In this document: positions 18,334 to 26,196 of the stretch, one piece after another | Layout of the letters: the number at the start of each line of letters is the position of its first letter | How positions within the stretch are numbered: position 1 is the stretch's first letter | From: Comamonas sp. lk | GTDB taxonomy: Bacteria > Pseudomonadota > Gammaproteobacteria > Burkholderiales > Burkholderiaceae_C | Length of the DNA stretch: 64,000 bases | Reading direction: 5' to 3' | Assembly (NCBI GenBank): GCA_945860595.1 | Contig: CAMAQV010000002.1 | Span: 61,346-125,345, forward strand | The notes under the pieces: model-generated | What the model was told of the DNA's origin: nothing | Database searches by the model: none | The model's input: the letters and a program-made list of their open reading frames with translations, nothing else | Translations under genes and position numbers: made by a program

Positions 18334-20958
18334 ATGGCTATGGCTGCGATGAATACAAGTGCGGCCCACGCCGGCAGGCGCTGGCTGGACCAGGCGCACG
18401 ACCATCCCGCCACCCGCCTTTGGAGCTGGCCCGGCAGCGGCGTGCTGGCGCGTGTGGCAGAGGCGATGCAGGCGCGTGGAGCGCACCCCGCCCGCACGCT
18501 GGTGCTGCTGCCCTACGCGCAGCTACTCGGTCAGACGCGCCAACTCTGGGCGCAGCAGTTTCCGCATGGGTTTGCGCCCCGCTTTGAGACCACCGGCACC
18601 TGGCGGGATGCCCTGGGCCTTTTTTCCCCTAGCGTGCACGACCTGCGCTTTGACGCCGGGCTGGACGGCCTGAGCGCCCGCGCCCTGCTGCGCCAAGCCG
18701 GTCTGACAGAGCAGGCGCAGCAGCTGGCACCGGCGCTGCTGGAAACCGCCACCACGTTGGCGGCGCTGGCGGCGGCGCGACCCCCGGCGCAGCGGCAGGC
18801 CTGGGCCGATGCCGCCCGCACCACATTGGCCGCGGGCATGGATCCGCAGCGCCTGGCCTGGGAGCTGCACATCGCCCAGGTGGCTTTGGCCTGGGTGGGT
18901 ACCTGCGCCTACGCCAGCGATGTGCTGTTCGACCCAGTACGGCTGCAGGAATGGGATTGCGTGATCGCGGTGCAGGGCCTGGGTCCGGAGCCGCTGGTAC
19001 AGGCTCTTGCCCTTCTGTGGGGTACGCGCTGGGTCAACTTGCCTCTGGTCGGTACCGCTGCCGATGCAGTAAGCGCGCCGGTCGGTACATGCACCGTGCA
19101 GGTCTGCAGCGACTTCCACGACGAGGCCGAACGCGGTGCCGCCTGTGTGCTGGGCCAGATTGCCGCCGGACAGACGCCGCTGGCACTGGTGTCTTCGGAC
19201 CGCGCGCTGACCCGCCGGGTGCGCGCCTTGCTGCACTACCGGGGCGTCCAGATGCGCGATGAGACCGGCTGGAAGCTCTCGACCAGCCAGGCGGGCGCGG
19301 CCGTGATGGCGCTGGTCAAAGCCAGCGCCTGGAGTGCCGGCAGCGACACGGTGCTGGCCTGGCTCAAGCTGGCACCCCATTTCGCGCCCTCGGTGCCGGC
19401 GCTGGAGGCAGGCCTGCGTGCGGACCAGACCCGGATCTGGCGTGATGCCGCGCGCGGCCCGGCGCTGGGCAAGCGGCCCGAGTTGCTGGCGCTGTTGCAG
19501 CGCATCAACCGGGTGCGCGAAGGCTTGCAGGGCCGCGCCCGGTTCAGCCAGTGGTTGGCTGTTTTGCATACCGCCCTACGAGACAGTGGCATGTGGGAGG
19601 GCCTGCAGGCCGACAATGCCGGCTTGCTGGTCTTGCAGGCCTTATGGCTGAAACCCGCGCCGGGGCAGACCGATGCGCTGCACGGCCTAGCCGACGCCCC
19701 ATGGTCACACATGCCCCTTGACCTGGCGGACTTCAGTACCTGGGTGCAGGCCAGCCTGGAAGGCCGCAATTTTTCGCCTCCCTACCCTGAGCAGGAGGAG
19801 GTGGTGATACTGCCCCTGAACCAGACGCTGGGCCGCCCCTTTGCGGCGGTGGTGTTGCTGGGCTGTGACGCGGACAACCTGAAGCTTGTGCCCGATGCGG
19901 GGGGCATCCTCACGCCGCGCCAGCGCGCTGTGCTGGATCTGCCCCTGCGCGACGATGTGGAGCACGCCACGCGCACCGCCTGGGCCCATCTGTTGGCCCA
20001 ACCCGGCTGCGCCGTGTTCTGGCGCACGAGCAGTGCCTCCGGCGAGGCGCAGCAGCCCAGCCCGCTGGTGCAATTGCTGCAGCTGGACGGTGGCGCGGGT
20101 GTATCCGCCGGGGTGGACGCCCGAACGACGCAGACGATTGCGCCGCACCCAGTCGCGCGGCCCCGGCCCAGCGCGCCGGACTTGTCCCTTGCTCGCCTGA
20201 GCCAAGGCGCGTACGAAGACCTGCGTAATTGCCCCTACCGTTTTTTTGCTGTGCGGCAATTGGGCTTGGCCGCCCGTGAAGAGCTGGACGTCGATCCGGG
20301 TAAGCGGGAGTTCGGCCTGTGGTTGCACGAGGTCTTGAGCCGCTTCCACGCCGGGCAGAGCGCTGACCTGCTGCCGCTGCCGCAGCGCGGTGCCCGCTTG
20401 GACGCACTTGCGCAGACGGTGGCGTTGGAGCATGGCTTGGACGAGGCCGAATTTTTACCCTTTCGTGCCTGCTGGCCGCAGCTGCGCGAGGCCTATCTGG
20501 CGTGGCTGCACACCCACGAAGTTAGCGCCCGATTTGAGCTCGCCGAAGCGGACTGCGAGCAGCCGCTTGGGGCGCTGGTGATGCAGGGCCGTCTGGACCG
20601 AATCGACCGCTTGCCCGACGGCACAGCCTTGGTGCTGGATTACAAAACCGAAGCCCTGGAAAAAACCAAAAGCCGGGTGAAAAACCCGCTTGAAGACACG
20701 CAAATGGCTTTTTACGCCGCCTTGCTGGGCACGCAGCCGGTTCATGGCCTGTACCTCAATCTGTCCGATCGCGGGGAGGTGGCGCCGGTCGCATCCAAAG
20801 ATCTTGCCTTGGCCCGCGATGCGCTGCTGCAGGGCATTCAGACGGACATGGCGCGCATTGCCGCTGGGGCCGAATTACCCGCATTAGGCGAGGGCGCTGC
20901 CTGTGATTACTGCGCCGCGCGCGGCCTGTGCCGTAAAGATTTTTGGGCTTCGGTATGA
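18334..20958 (+). CDS. AddB-like nuclease/inactive helicase subunit (PD-(D/E)XK family)
   Basis: This protein of about 875 residues looks like the AddB partner of an AddAB-type double-strand break repair enzyme. No intact Walker A is visible in the N-terminal half. The C-terminal RecB-type nuclease has [26 protein letters not shown] (catalytic Asp and Lys) and [11 protein letters not shown]. Four cysteines suitable for an iron-sulfur cluster are seen: one in LRNCPYRFF and three in [12 protein letters not shown]. The start is uncertain among TTG 18328, ATG 18334, 18340 and 18349. The stop overlaps the addA start (ATGA). Confidence 0.82.
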   Translation: MAMAAMNTSAAHAGRRWLDQAHDHPATRLWSWPGSGVLARVAEAMQARGAHPARTLVLLPYAQLLGQTRQLWAQQFPHGFAPRFETTGTWRDALGLFSPSVHDLRFDAGLDGLSARALLRQAGLTEQAQQLAPALLETATTLAALAAARPPAQRQAWADAARTTLAAGMDPQRLAWELHIAQVALAWVGTCAYASDVLFDPVRLQEWDCVIAVQGLGPEPLVQALALLWGTRWVNLPLVGTAADAVSAPVGTCTVQVCSDFHDEAERGAACVLGQIAAGQTPLALVSSDRALTRRVRALLHYRGVQMRDETGWKLSTSQAGAAVMALVKASAWSAGSDTVLAWLKLAPHFAPSVPALEAGLRADQTRIWRDAARGPALGKRPELLALLQRINRVREGLQGRARFSQWLAVLHTALRDSGMWEGLQADNAGLLVLQALWLKPAPGQTDALHGLADAPWSHMPLDLADFSTWVQASLEGRNFSPPYPEQEEVVILPLNQTLGRPFAAVVLLGCDADNLKLVPDAGGILTPRQRAVLDLPLRDDVEHATRTAWAHLLAQPGCAVFWRTSSASGEAQQPSPLVQLLQLDGGAGVSAGVDARTTQTIAPHPVARPRPSAPDLSLARLSQGAYEDLRNCPYRFFAVRQLGLAAREELDVDPGKREFGLWLHEVLSRFHAGQSADLLPLPQRGARLDALAQTVALEHGLDEAEFLPFRACWPQLREAYLAWLHTHEVSARFELAEADCEQPLGALVMQGRLDRIDRLPDGTALVLDYKTEALEKTKSRVKNPLEDTQMAFYAALLGTQPVHGLYLNLSDRGEVAPVASKDLALARDALLQGIQTDMARIAAGAELPALGEGAACDYCAARGLCRKDFWASV

Positions 20959-23900
20959 GCGGAGCAGACGTGCAGGCGGCGTATGAATGCAATGGCCAGC
21001 GGGTGGCTCGGGAGCAGTTTTATGCGCTCGCCTGCGACCCACGCCGCAACGTGGTGGTCGAGGCTTGCGCCGGAGCGGGCAAGACATGGATGCTGGTCTC
21101 GCGCATGCTGCGCGCCCTGCTCGATGGGGCTCAGCCGCATGAGATTTTGGCGATCACCTTCACCAAAAAAGCGGCTGGTGAGATGCGGGCGCGCTTGCTG
21201 CAATGGGTCGAGGCGTTCAGCCGGGCGGATGACGCGCAGTTGCGCCGGGAGTTGGCAGCGCGTGGTATGGGAGCGCACGCGCGACCCGAGGATCTGGCGC
21301 GCTTGCGCGGATTGCACCGGCAACTGCTTTCAGCCAGTCGCCCGGTGCAGGTGCGCACGTTTCATAGCTGGTTTGCCAGCATCGCGGCCAGCGCACCGCT
21401 GGGCGAGCTGGCGGCCCTGGGTTTGCCGACCCAGTACGAACTGCTGGAAGACGACAAACCGGCCATCGCGCAGGTCTGGCGGCGCTTTCAGGTGCGCGTG
21501 GCGGCTGATCCGGCCGCCCGTGCGGACTACGTCGCCCTGCTGCAGACCCATGGCCGCAGCAACACGCGAAAAGCCTTGGAGGGCGCGCTGGCTAAGCGGG
21601 TGGAATTGGCGCTGGCGGATGCAGCGGGGGTTCTGGCCGGGTCGGTGGCGATGGTGGGCGCACAGTTCCCGGATTTTGACGGCCTGGATGCGCCTGCGCA
21701 GCGGGTGCACCATGCGGATGCACAGGATCTGTTGTGGGCAGCGGCGAGGGCACTTGGCGCGGCGACGCAAAATACTTTTGTTCAAGCCGCAGGCAAGCTG
21801 GAAAAAGCCCTCAGCAGCGGCGATGCCGAGGGTTTGTTTGCCGCGCTGCTGACGGCTGCGGGTGAAGCCCGCAAATTCAATGACACCCTGCCCGGCATCG
21901 ACTATGTGCGCCGGGCGCAAGACCTTTTACTGCGCGTGCGCGCGGCCCAGCAGCAGCAGGAGGCCTGGGCGCACCAACAGCGCATGACGCGCCTGAGCCG
22001 GGGCCTGCTGCAGGACTACGCCGCGCTCAAGCGCGAGCGCGGCTGGGTCGATATGAACGACCTGGAGCAGCTCGCCCTGCATCTGATGTCCGACCCCGTG
22101 CTCAGCGGCTGGGTGCAGGAGAGGCTCGATGCCCGGGTGACCCATGTGCTGATCGACGAATTCCAGGACACCAGCCCCTTGCAATGGCAGGCGCTCAAGA
22201 GCTGGCTGGGGGCCTACAGCGGTGCCGGTTATGCGCCGGGGATCTTCATTGTGGGTGACCCCAAGCAAAGCATTTACCGATTCCGCCGAGCCGAGCCGCA
22301 GGTTTTCAAGGCCGCTATGGACTATGTGCGCCAAGGGCTGGATGGCACCCTGTTGCGCTGCGACCATACCCGGCGCAACGCGCCCGCAGTGCTCGCGTGC
22401 GTTAACCACACTTTTTCTGCGGCGCAGGACGTGGGGCAGTTCCAGGGCTTTCGGCCCCACACCACCGAGTCGCAGGCCAGCGGACGGGTGCTGGCCCTGC
22501 CGCCCATTGCGCGCGAGGCAGCTGCCCCTGCTGCGCAGGTCGCTCCGCACTGGCGGGACTCGCTCAGCGCCCCGCGCTACGAAGCAGACGAAAACCGCAA
22601 GGCGCTGGAGTGCGCCCAGGTGGCGCATTGGATCGCGGCCGCCGTGCACGACCCAGCGCGCGGCATCGCCGCGCAGGACATCATGGTCCTGTCTCGCAAG
22701 CGGGAGCGGCTGGGCCTCATGCAGCAGGCCTTGGCCGCGCTGGGTGTGCCTGCCGAGCAGGTGGAAAAGCGTGAACTCGCCGAGGTGCCCGAAGTGCAGG
22801 ACCTGCTGTCGCTGGTGGATGCACTGGTCTCGCCCGGCCACGATTTGTCACTGGCGCAGGCGCTTAAATCGCCGGTCTTCGGCGTGGACGACGCGGCGCT
22901 TGCAGCGCTCGCCTTGCATGTGCGCGGCCTGCGTGCGGCGGCCAGTGCGCAGGGGCTGGCGGCGCCCGGTTGGCTGGAGGCTTTGCAAAGCCTCGGGCCG
23001 CAGCCCCCCCCGGACCTGCAGCTTTTTGTTCCCATTGCGGCGCAGCTCAGCCGCTGCCAGACGCTCTTGCGCACGTTGCCGCCGCACGACGCCCTCAGCC
23101 AGATTTTTGAAGAGTGCGACGTCCTGGCCCAGTACGCTCGGTGTGTGCCGCCTGGACGCTGCGCCGGAGTCCTGGCGCATCTGCGCGCGCTGCTGCTGGC
23201 GGCTTTGCAGGTGGATGCCGGACGCTTTGTGCATGCGTATGCGCTGGTGCGGGCGTTGCGTGCGGGTGGCTTCCCCGCCCCTCTGGTGGCGGTGCAGGGA
23301 GCCGTGCGTCTGCTGACGGTTCATGGTGCCAAGGGCTTGGAAGCGCCCGTGGTGGTTCTGCTCGATACCGACAGCGAGGCCCAGCGCGCCGATAGCATGT
23401 GCACGCTGGTGCAATGGCCGGGCGAGGCGGCGCACCCGACGCGCTTTGTGTTTTTGGCCAGCGCTACCCGGCCTCCTGCCTGCGCAGCGCTGGCCTTGGC
23501 CGAGGACCGCTTGGCGCAGGCGCGCGAGGAGCTCAACGCGCTGTACGTGGCGCTGACCCGTGCCGAGTTCACCTTGCTGATCTCTAGCGTGGTGCCCCGT
23601 AACGCCAATCCCTTGAGTTGGTGGACGCTGCTGCGAGCCCAGGACGCGGTGGAGTCGCCGCGGGGCTTGCTACAGGCCGACGAACCGAGGGAATTACCCG
23701 CCTGTGCAGCCTTGCGCGACAGCGCTGCGGCCGTGGTGCACTTGCCGGTTTTGCCCCACTTGGATCGGGTGCTGAGCCCGCAGCAAAGTGCAGTGGGGAA
23801 CGCCGCACCGCCCACTCTCGCGTCGCTGACCGGCCAGGCCATGCACCGCTTGCTTGAACGGCTGCCGGTTCAGCACGCGGCGCTTGCCGCGCCGTGGACG

Positions 23901-24308
23901 GCCGCGGATCTGGCCGCTGTGACAGTGGAATTTGCGCTGGACGCCGTGCAATGCGAAGCCGCACACGCCATGGCTCTGGGTATTCTGCGCGGGACCGCTG
24001 CCTGGTGTTTTGACCCCGGCGCGCTCAGCTGGGCTGCTAACGAAGTCAGCATCCAGGTCAGCGGGCGCAGCCTGCGCATAGACCGCTTGGTTCAGCGTCG
24101 CGACAACGCACAATGGTGGGTGTTGGACTACAAATCCGCCCCAGTGCCCGGGCAGGACGCCACACTACTGTCCCAACTCCGCAGCTACCGCGATGCGGTG
24201 GCCCGCGCCTACCCGCAAGCCACCGTGCGCGCGGCTTTTCTCACCCCACAGGGCGCATGCATTGAACTCCTCACCGACTCCTCCGATTCCGCTGACTCCC
24301 CCGACTGA
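20955..24308 (+). CDS. addA: AddA-like UvrD-type helicase-nuclease
   Basis: This is a 1,117-residue superfamily 1A helicase with a C-terminal nuclease, the expected partner of the preceding AddB-like protein in processing double-strand ends for RecA. Helicase motif I is EACAGAGKTWMLVSR, motif Ia is LAITFTKKAAGEMRARL, motif II is HVLIDEFQDTSPLQW, motif III is IVGDPKQSIYRFRRAEP, and VRLLTVHGAKGLEAPVV is motif V. Nuclease residues are in WWVLDYKSAPVP with QLRSYRDAV after. The start is coupled to the upstream gene (ATGA). Confidence 0.88.
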   Translation: MSGADVQAAYECNGQRVAREQFYALACDPRRNVVVEACAGAGKTWMLVSRMLRALLDGAQPHEILAITFTKKAAGEMRARLLQWVEAFSRADDAQLRRELAARGMGAHARPEDLARLRGLHRQLLSASRPVQVRTFHSWFASIAASAPLGELAALGLPTQYELLEDDKPAIAQVWRRFQVRVAADPAARADYVALLQTHGRSNTRKALEGALAKRVELALADAAGVLAGSVAMVGAQFPDFDGLDAPAQRVHHADAQDLLWAAARALGAATQNTFVQAAGKLEKALSSGDAEGLFAALLTAAGEARKFNDTLPGIDYVRRAQDLLLRVRAAQQQQEAWAHQQRMTRLSRGLLQDYAALKRERGWVDMNDLEQLALHLMSDPVLSGWVQERLDARVTHVLIDEFQDTSPLQWQALKSWLGAYSGAGYAPGIFIVGDPKQSIYRFRRAEPQVFKAAMDYVRQGLDGTLLRCDHTRRNAPAVLACVNHTFSAAQDVGQFQGFRPHTTESQASGRVLALPPIAREAAAPAAQVAPHWRDSLSAPRYEADENRKALECAQVAHWIAAAVHDPARGIAAQDIMVLSRKRERLGLMQQALAALGVPAEQVEKRELAEVPEVQDLLSLVDALVSPGHDLSLAQALKSPVFGVDDAALAALALHVRGLRAAASAQGLAAPGWLEALQSLGPQPPPDLQLFVPIAAQLSRCQTLLRTLPPHDALSQIFEECDVLAQYARCVPPGRCAGVLAHLRALLLAALQVDAGRFVHAYALVRALRAGGFPAPLVAVQGAVRLLTVHGAKGLEAPVVVLLDTDSEAQRADSMCTLVQWPGEAAHPTRFVFLASATRPPACAALALAEDRLAQAREELNALYVALTRAEFTLLISSVVPRNANPLSWWTLLRAQDAVESPRGLLQADEPRELPACAALRDSAAAVVHLPVLPHLDRVLSPQQSAVGNAAPPTLASLTGQAMHRLLERLPVQHAALAAPWTAADLAAVTVEFALDAVQCEAAHAMALGILRGTAAWCFDPGALSWAANEVSIQVSGRSLRIDRLVQRRDNAQWWVLDYKSAPVPGQDATLLSQLRSYRDAVARAYPQATVRAAFLTPQGACIELLTDSSDSADSPD

Positions 24309-25599
24309 TGCTTCCGCTTTCGATGCGCCGGCATGGGACATTCCCGCGCTTGTGATCGGTGCGGGCCCTGCTGGCCTGATGGCGGCCGAGGTCTTGCAGG
24401 CCCAGGGTCATCTGGTGCACGTGTGTGACGCCATGCCATCGGTGGGGCGCAAATTTTTGCTGGCGGGTAAGGGGGGACTCAATATCAGCCACGCGGAACC
24501 TGCGACGATCTTTGCCAGCCGCTATGGTGCGCGCAGCGGGGTGATCGCGCCGATGCTGGAGGACTTCAACGCCGAGGCGCTGCGCAAATGGGTGCAAGAC
24601 CTGGGGCTGGACACTTTTGTCGGCAGCTCCGGGCGCATCTTTCCAACCGATATGAAGTCCGCCCCTTTGCTACGCGCGTGGCTGCACCGCCTGCGGCACC
24701 CGGCCACAGGGCACCCCGTTGTGCTGCACATGCGCCACCGCTGGACCGGGTGGGACGCTGCGCAGCGCTGGATTTTTTCGACGCCGGGTGGCCCGGTGTC
24801 CGTGCAGGCCCGTGCCGTGGTGCTGGCTTTGGGTGGTGCTAGCTGGGCCCGGCTGGGCTCGGATGGTGCCTGGGTGTCCCAGTTACAGGGCGGGGGTGTT
24901 GATGTCGCGCCTCTGTTGCCTTCCAATTGCGGATTCGACGTAGTGGGTGGCTGGAGCCCCTTTTTTGCCCAGCACTTTGCCGGACAGCCCCTGAAAACCG
25001 TGGCCCTTGAACTGCCCGCTGCGCCGGGTGTCACTCCGGATGGCGCGCCCTGGCGGCGCAAGGGTGAGATGGTGGCCACAGCCACCGGCGTGGAGGGCAG
25101 TCTGGTCTACGCCGCTAGCGCATTGCTGCGTGATGCGCTGAGGCGCGATGGGCATGCCGGTTTCCTGCTGGATTTGCTGCCTGACCTCTCTGCGCAAAGG
25201 GTGCGCGCCGAAATCAGCCACCCGCGCGGTGGGCGTTCGCTTGCAAGCCATCTGAAGAGCCGCTTGCGCTTGGATGGAATCAAGAGCGCCTTGTTGCATG
25301 AGGTGGTGCCCAAGTCGGTTTTTAACGATGCTGCCGCGCTGGCAGCAGCCATCAAGGCTTTGCCCATTCGTCTGGCGGGCGCGCGCCCGCTGGATGAGGC
25401 GATCAGTAGCGCGGGCGGAGTGCGCTTTGAGGCGCTAAGCCCGCAACTGATGACCCGCTTGCCGGGCGTTTTTTGTGCCGGTGAAATGCTGGACTGGGAG
25501 GCACCGACCGGCGGCTATTTGCTGCATGCCTGCCTGGCCACGGGGCGACAGGCGGGGCAGGGGGCCAGCAGCTTTTTGACCCGTGCAACGCCGCAGTAA
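24262..25599 (+). CDS. HI0933/YhiN-family flavoprotein (TIGR03862-like)
   Basis: An FAD-binding oxidoreductase of the HI0933 family, of unknown substrate. The N-terminal dinucleotide motif is PALVIGAGPAGLMAAEVL, followed by VGRKFLLAGKGGLNISH, and the C-terminal flavin block is PGVFCAGEMLDWEAPTGGY. The start is unclear: the track ATG (24193) lies deep inside addA. The TTG at 24262 still overlaps addA by 47 bases, and no other in-frame start precedes the flavin motif. Overlap suggests cotranscription with addBA, though no functional link is known. Confidence 0.8.
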   Translation: MNSSPTPPIPLTPPTDASAFDAPAWDIPALVIGAGPAGLMAAEVLQAQGHLVHVCDAMPSVGRKFLLAGKGGLNISHAEPATIFASRYGARSGVIAPMLEDFNAEALRKWVQDLGLDTFVGSSGRIFPTDMKSAPLLRAWLHRLRHPATGHPVVLHMRHRWTGWDAAQRWIFSTPGGPVSVQARAVVLALGGASWARLGSDGAWVSQLQGGGVDVAPLLPSNCGFDVVGGWSPFFAQHFAGQPLKTVALELPAAPGVTPDGAPWRRKGEMVATATGVEGSLVYAASALLRDALRRDGHAGFLLDLLPDLSAQRVRAEISHPRGGRSLASHLKSRLRLDGIKSALLHEVVPKSVFNDAAALAAAIKALPIRLAGARPLDEAISSAGGVRFEALSPQLMTRLPGVFCAGEMLDWEAPTGGYLLHACLATGRQAGQGASSFLTRATPQ

Positions 25600-25644
25600 T
25601 GGGGGCACACCCTTAAAGCCGGATGACAAAAAGGGAAAAATAAA

Positions 25645-25688
25645 CGTCATTTTTTATTGACACTTATGAATGTCACAAATAGACTACA
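25645..25688. promoter_or_regulatory. Two PpsR boxes at the puc promoter
   Basis: CGTCATTTTTTATTGACA (25645-25662, one mismatch) and TGTCACAAATAGACTACA (25671-25688, exact TGT-N12-ACA) are centred 26 bases apart. The first covers the -35 and the second the -10 of the promoter below. This arrangement predicts strong repression of the antenna genes by PpsR. Confidence 0.72.
25657..25685 (+). promoter_or_regulatory. Sigma-70-like promoter of the puc operon
   Basis: TTGACA (25657-25662) and TAGACT (25680-25685) are spaced by 17 bases. The predicted transcript has a leader of about 87 bases before pucB. Inferred from sequence only. Confidence 0.6.
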
Positions 25689-25708
25689 CTGCAAGCAGAC
25701 AAAATTTG

Positions 25709-25750
25709 CGGCCATAGGGGCCGTAAACCCACCGTGCGGGTAGAGCACGG
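25709..25750 (+). promoter_or_regulatory. Two short hairpins in the puc leader
   Basis: CGGCC-ATAGG-GGCCG (25709-25723) and CCGTGC-GGGTAGA-GCACGG (25732-25750) are perfect inverted repeats in the untranslated leader. The second ends 29 bases before the pucB ATG, leaving the GAGGAG ribosome site free. They may stabilise the 5' end of the messenger, as hairpins do in other antenna operons. Confidence 0.45.
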
Positions 25751-25779
25751 ATGTGTAGGTCTATTGAGGAGTCAAAACT

Positions 25780-25926
25780 ATGTCAGATAGCGTAGGGCCA
25801 TCCGGCCTGACCGACGCCCAATCGGAAGAAATACACCGGCACCTGATTCAAGGCACGCAAATCTTCGGAATGATTGCTGCCTTGGCCCATTTGCTGGCGT
25901 ACATCTATTCCCCTTGGCTCAAGTAA
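25780..25926 (+). CDS. pucB: Peripheral light-harvesting (LH2-type) beta polypeptide
   Basis: This 48-residue gene is too short for the ORF track. It encodes the beta chain of the peripheral antenna: a polar N-terminus (GLTDAQSEEIHRHL), one membrane helix, and the bacteriochlorophyll-binding histidine 37 in ALAHLLAYIYSPWL. A second conserved histidine (19) is 18 residues earlier, as in known LH2 beta chains. Position 27 (GTQIF) is Gln where Rhodopseudomonas acidophila LH2 has the Arg20 that contacts B800. TTGAGGAG precedes the ATG. pucA follows after 12 bases. Confidence 0.95.
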   Translation: MSDSVGPSGLTDAQSEEIHRHLIQGTQIFGMIAALAHLLAYIYSPWLK

Positions 25927-25938
25927 AAGGAGAGCACC

Positions 25939-26130
25939 ATGATTTATGGAAAACTTTGGACTGTGGTTAAACCTACGGTTGGGATTCCCATCTTCATCGC
26001 TGCTGTTGCCATTGCATCGTTCTCGGTGCACTTGGCACTCACGCTGAATACCACGTGGGTAAAGGCCTTTCTCAATGGCAAGGCAGCAACGGCGGCAGTT
26101 GTTGTTCAAATGCCGATTGATTCGGCCTGA
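25939..26130 (+). CDS. pucA: Peripheral light-harvesting alpha polypeptide with B800-820 (LH3) signature
   Basis: A 63-residue antenna alpha chain: N-terminal GKLWTVVKPTVGIP, one membrane helix, His31 as ligand of the strongly coupled bacteriochlorophylls, then LNTTWVKAFLNGK. Aligned on His31 and TTW, positions 44 and 45 are Phe and Leu. Ordinary B800-850 LH2 has aromatic hydrogen-bonding residues there (Tyr-Trp in R. acidophila), and the Phe-Leu pair is characteristic of B800-820 complexes. Residues 2-3 are Ile-Tyr instead of the Asn-Gln seen near B800. A C-terminal Ala/Val-rich tail extends beyond the usual 53 residues. Confidence 0.95.
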   Translation: MIYGKLWTVVKPTVGIPIFIAAVAIASFSVHLALTLNTTWVKAFLNGKAATAAVVVQMPIDSA

Positions 26131-26163
26131 TAGACGTCAACTTCGGTTTATGTCTTACGTCGT

Positions 26164-26193
26164 GGACCGGGAACCTGTTCCCGGTCCATTTTT
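26164..26193 (+). terminator. Strong hairpin between pucA and pucC
   Basis: GGACCGGGAAC-CT-GTTCCCGGTCC is an 11-base perfect inverted repeat followed by ATTTTT. It has the form of an intrinsic terminator and ends only a few bases before the pucC start. It most likely terminates or stabilises the abundant pucBA messenger while letting some transcription through to pucC. Confidence 0.8.
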
Positions 26194-26196
26194 CGT

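Noticed and set aside
25780-26130. Core antenna (LH1, pufBA) instead of peripheral antenna
   Set aside because: The alpha N-terminus GKLWTVVKPTVGIP, the TTW after His31 and the following pucC are LH2-type; no pufL or pufM follows.
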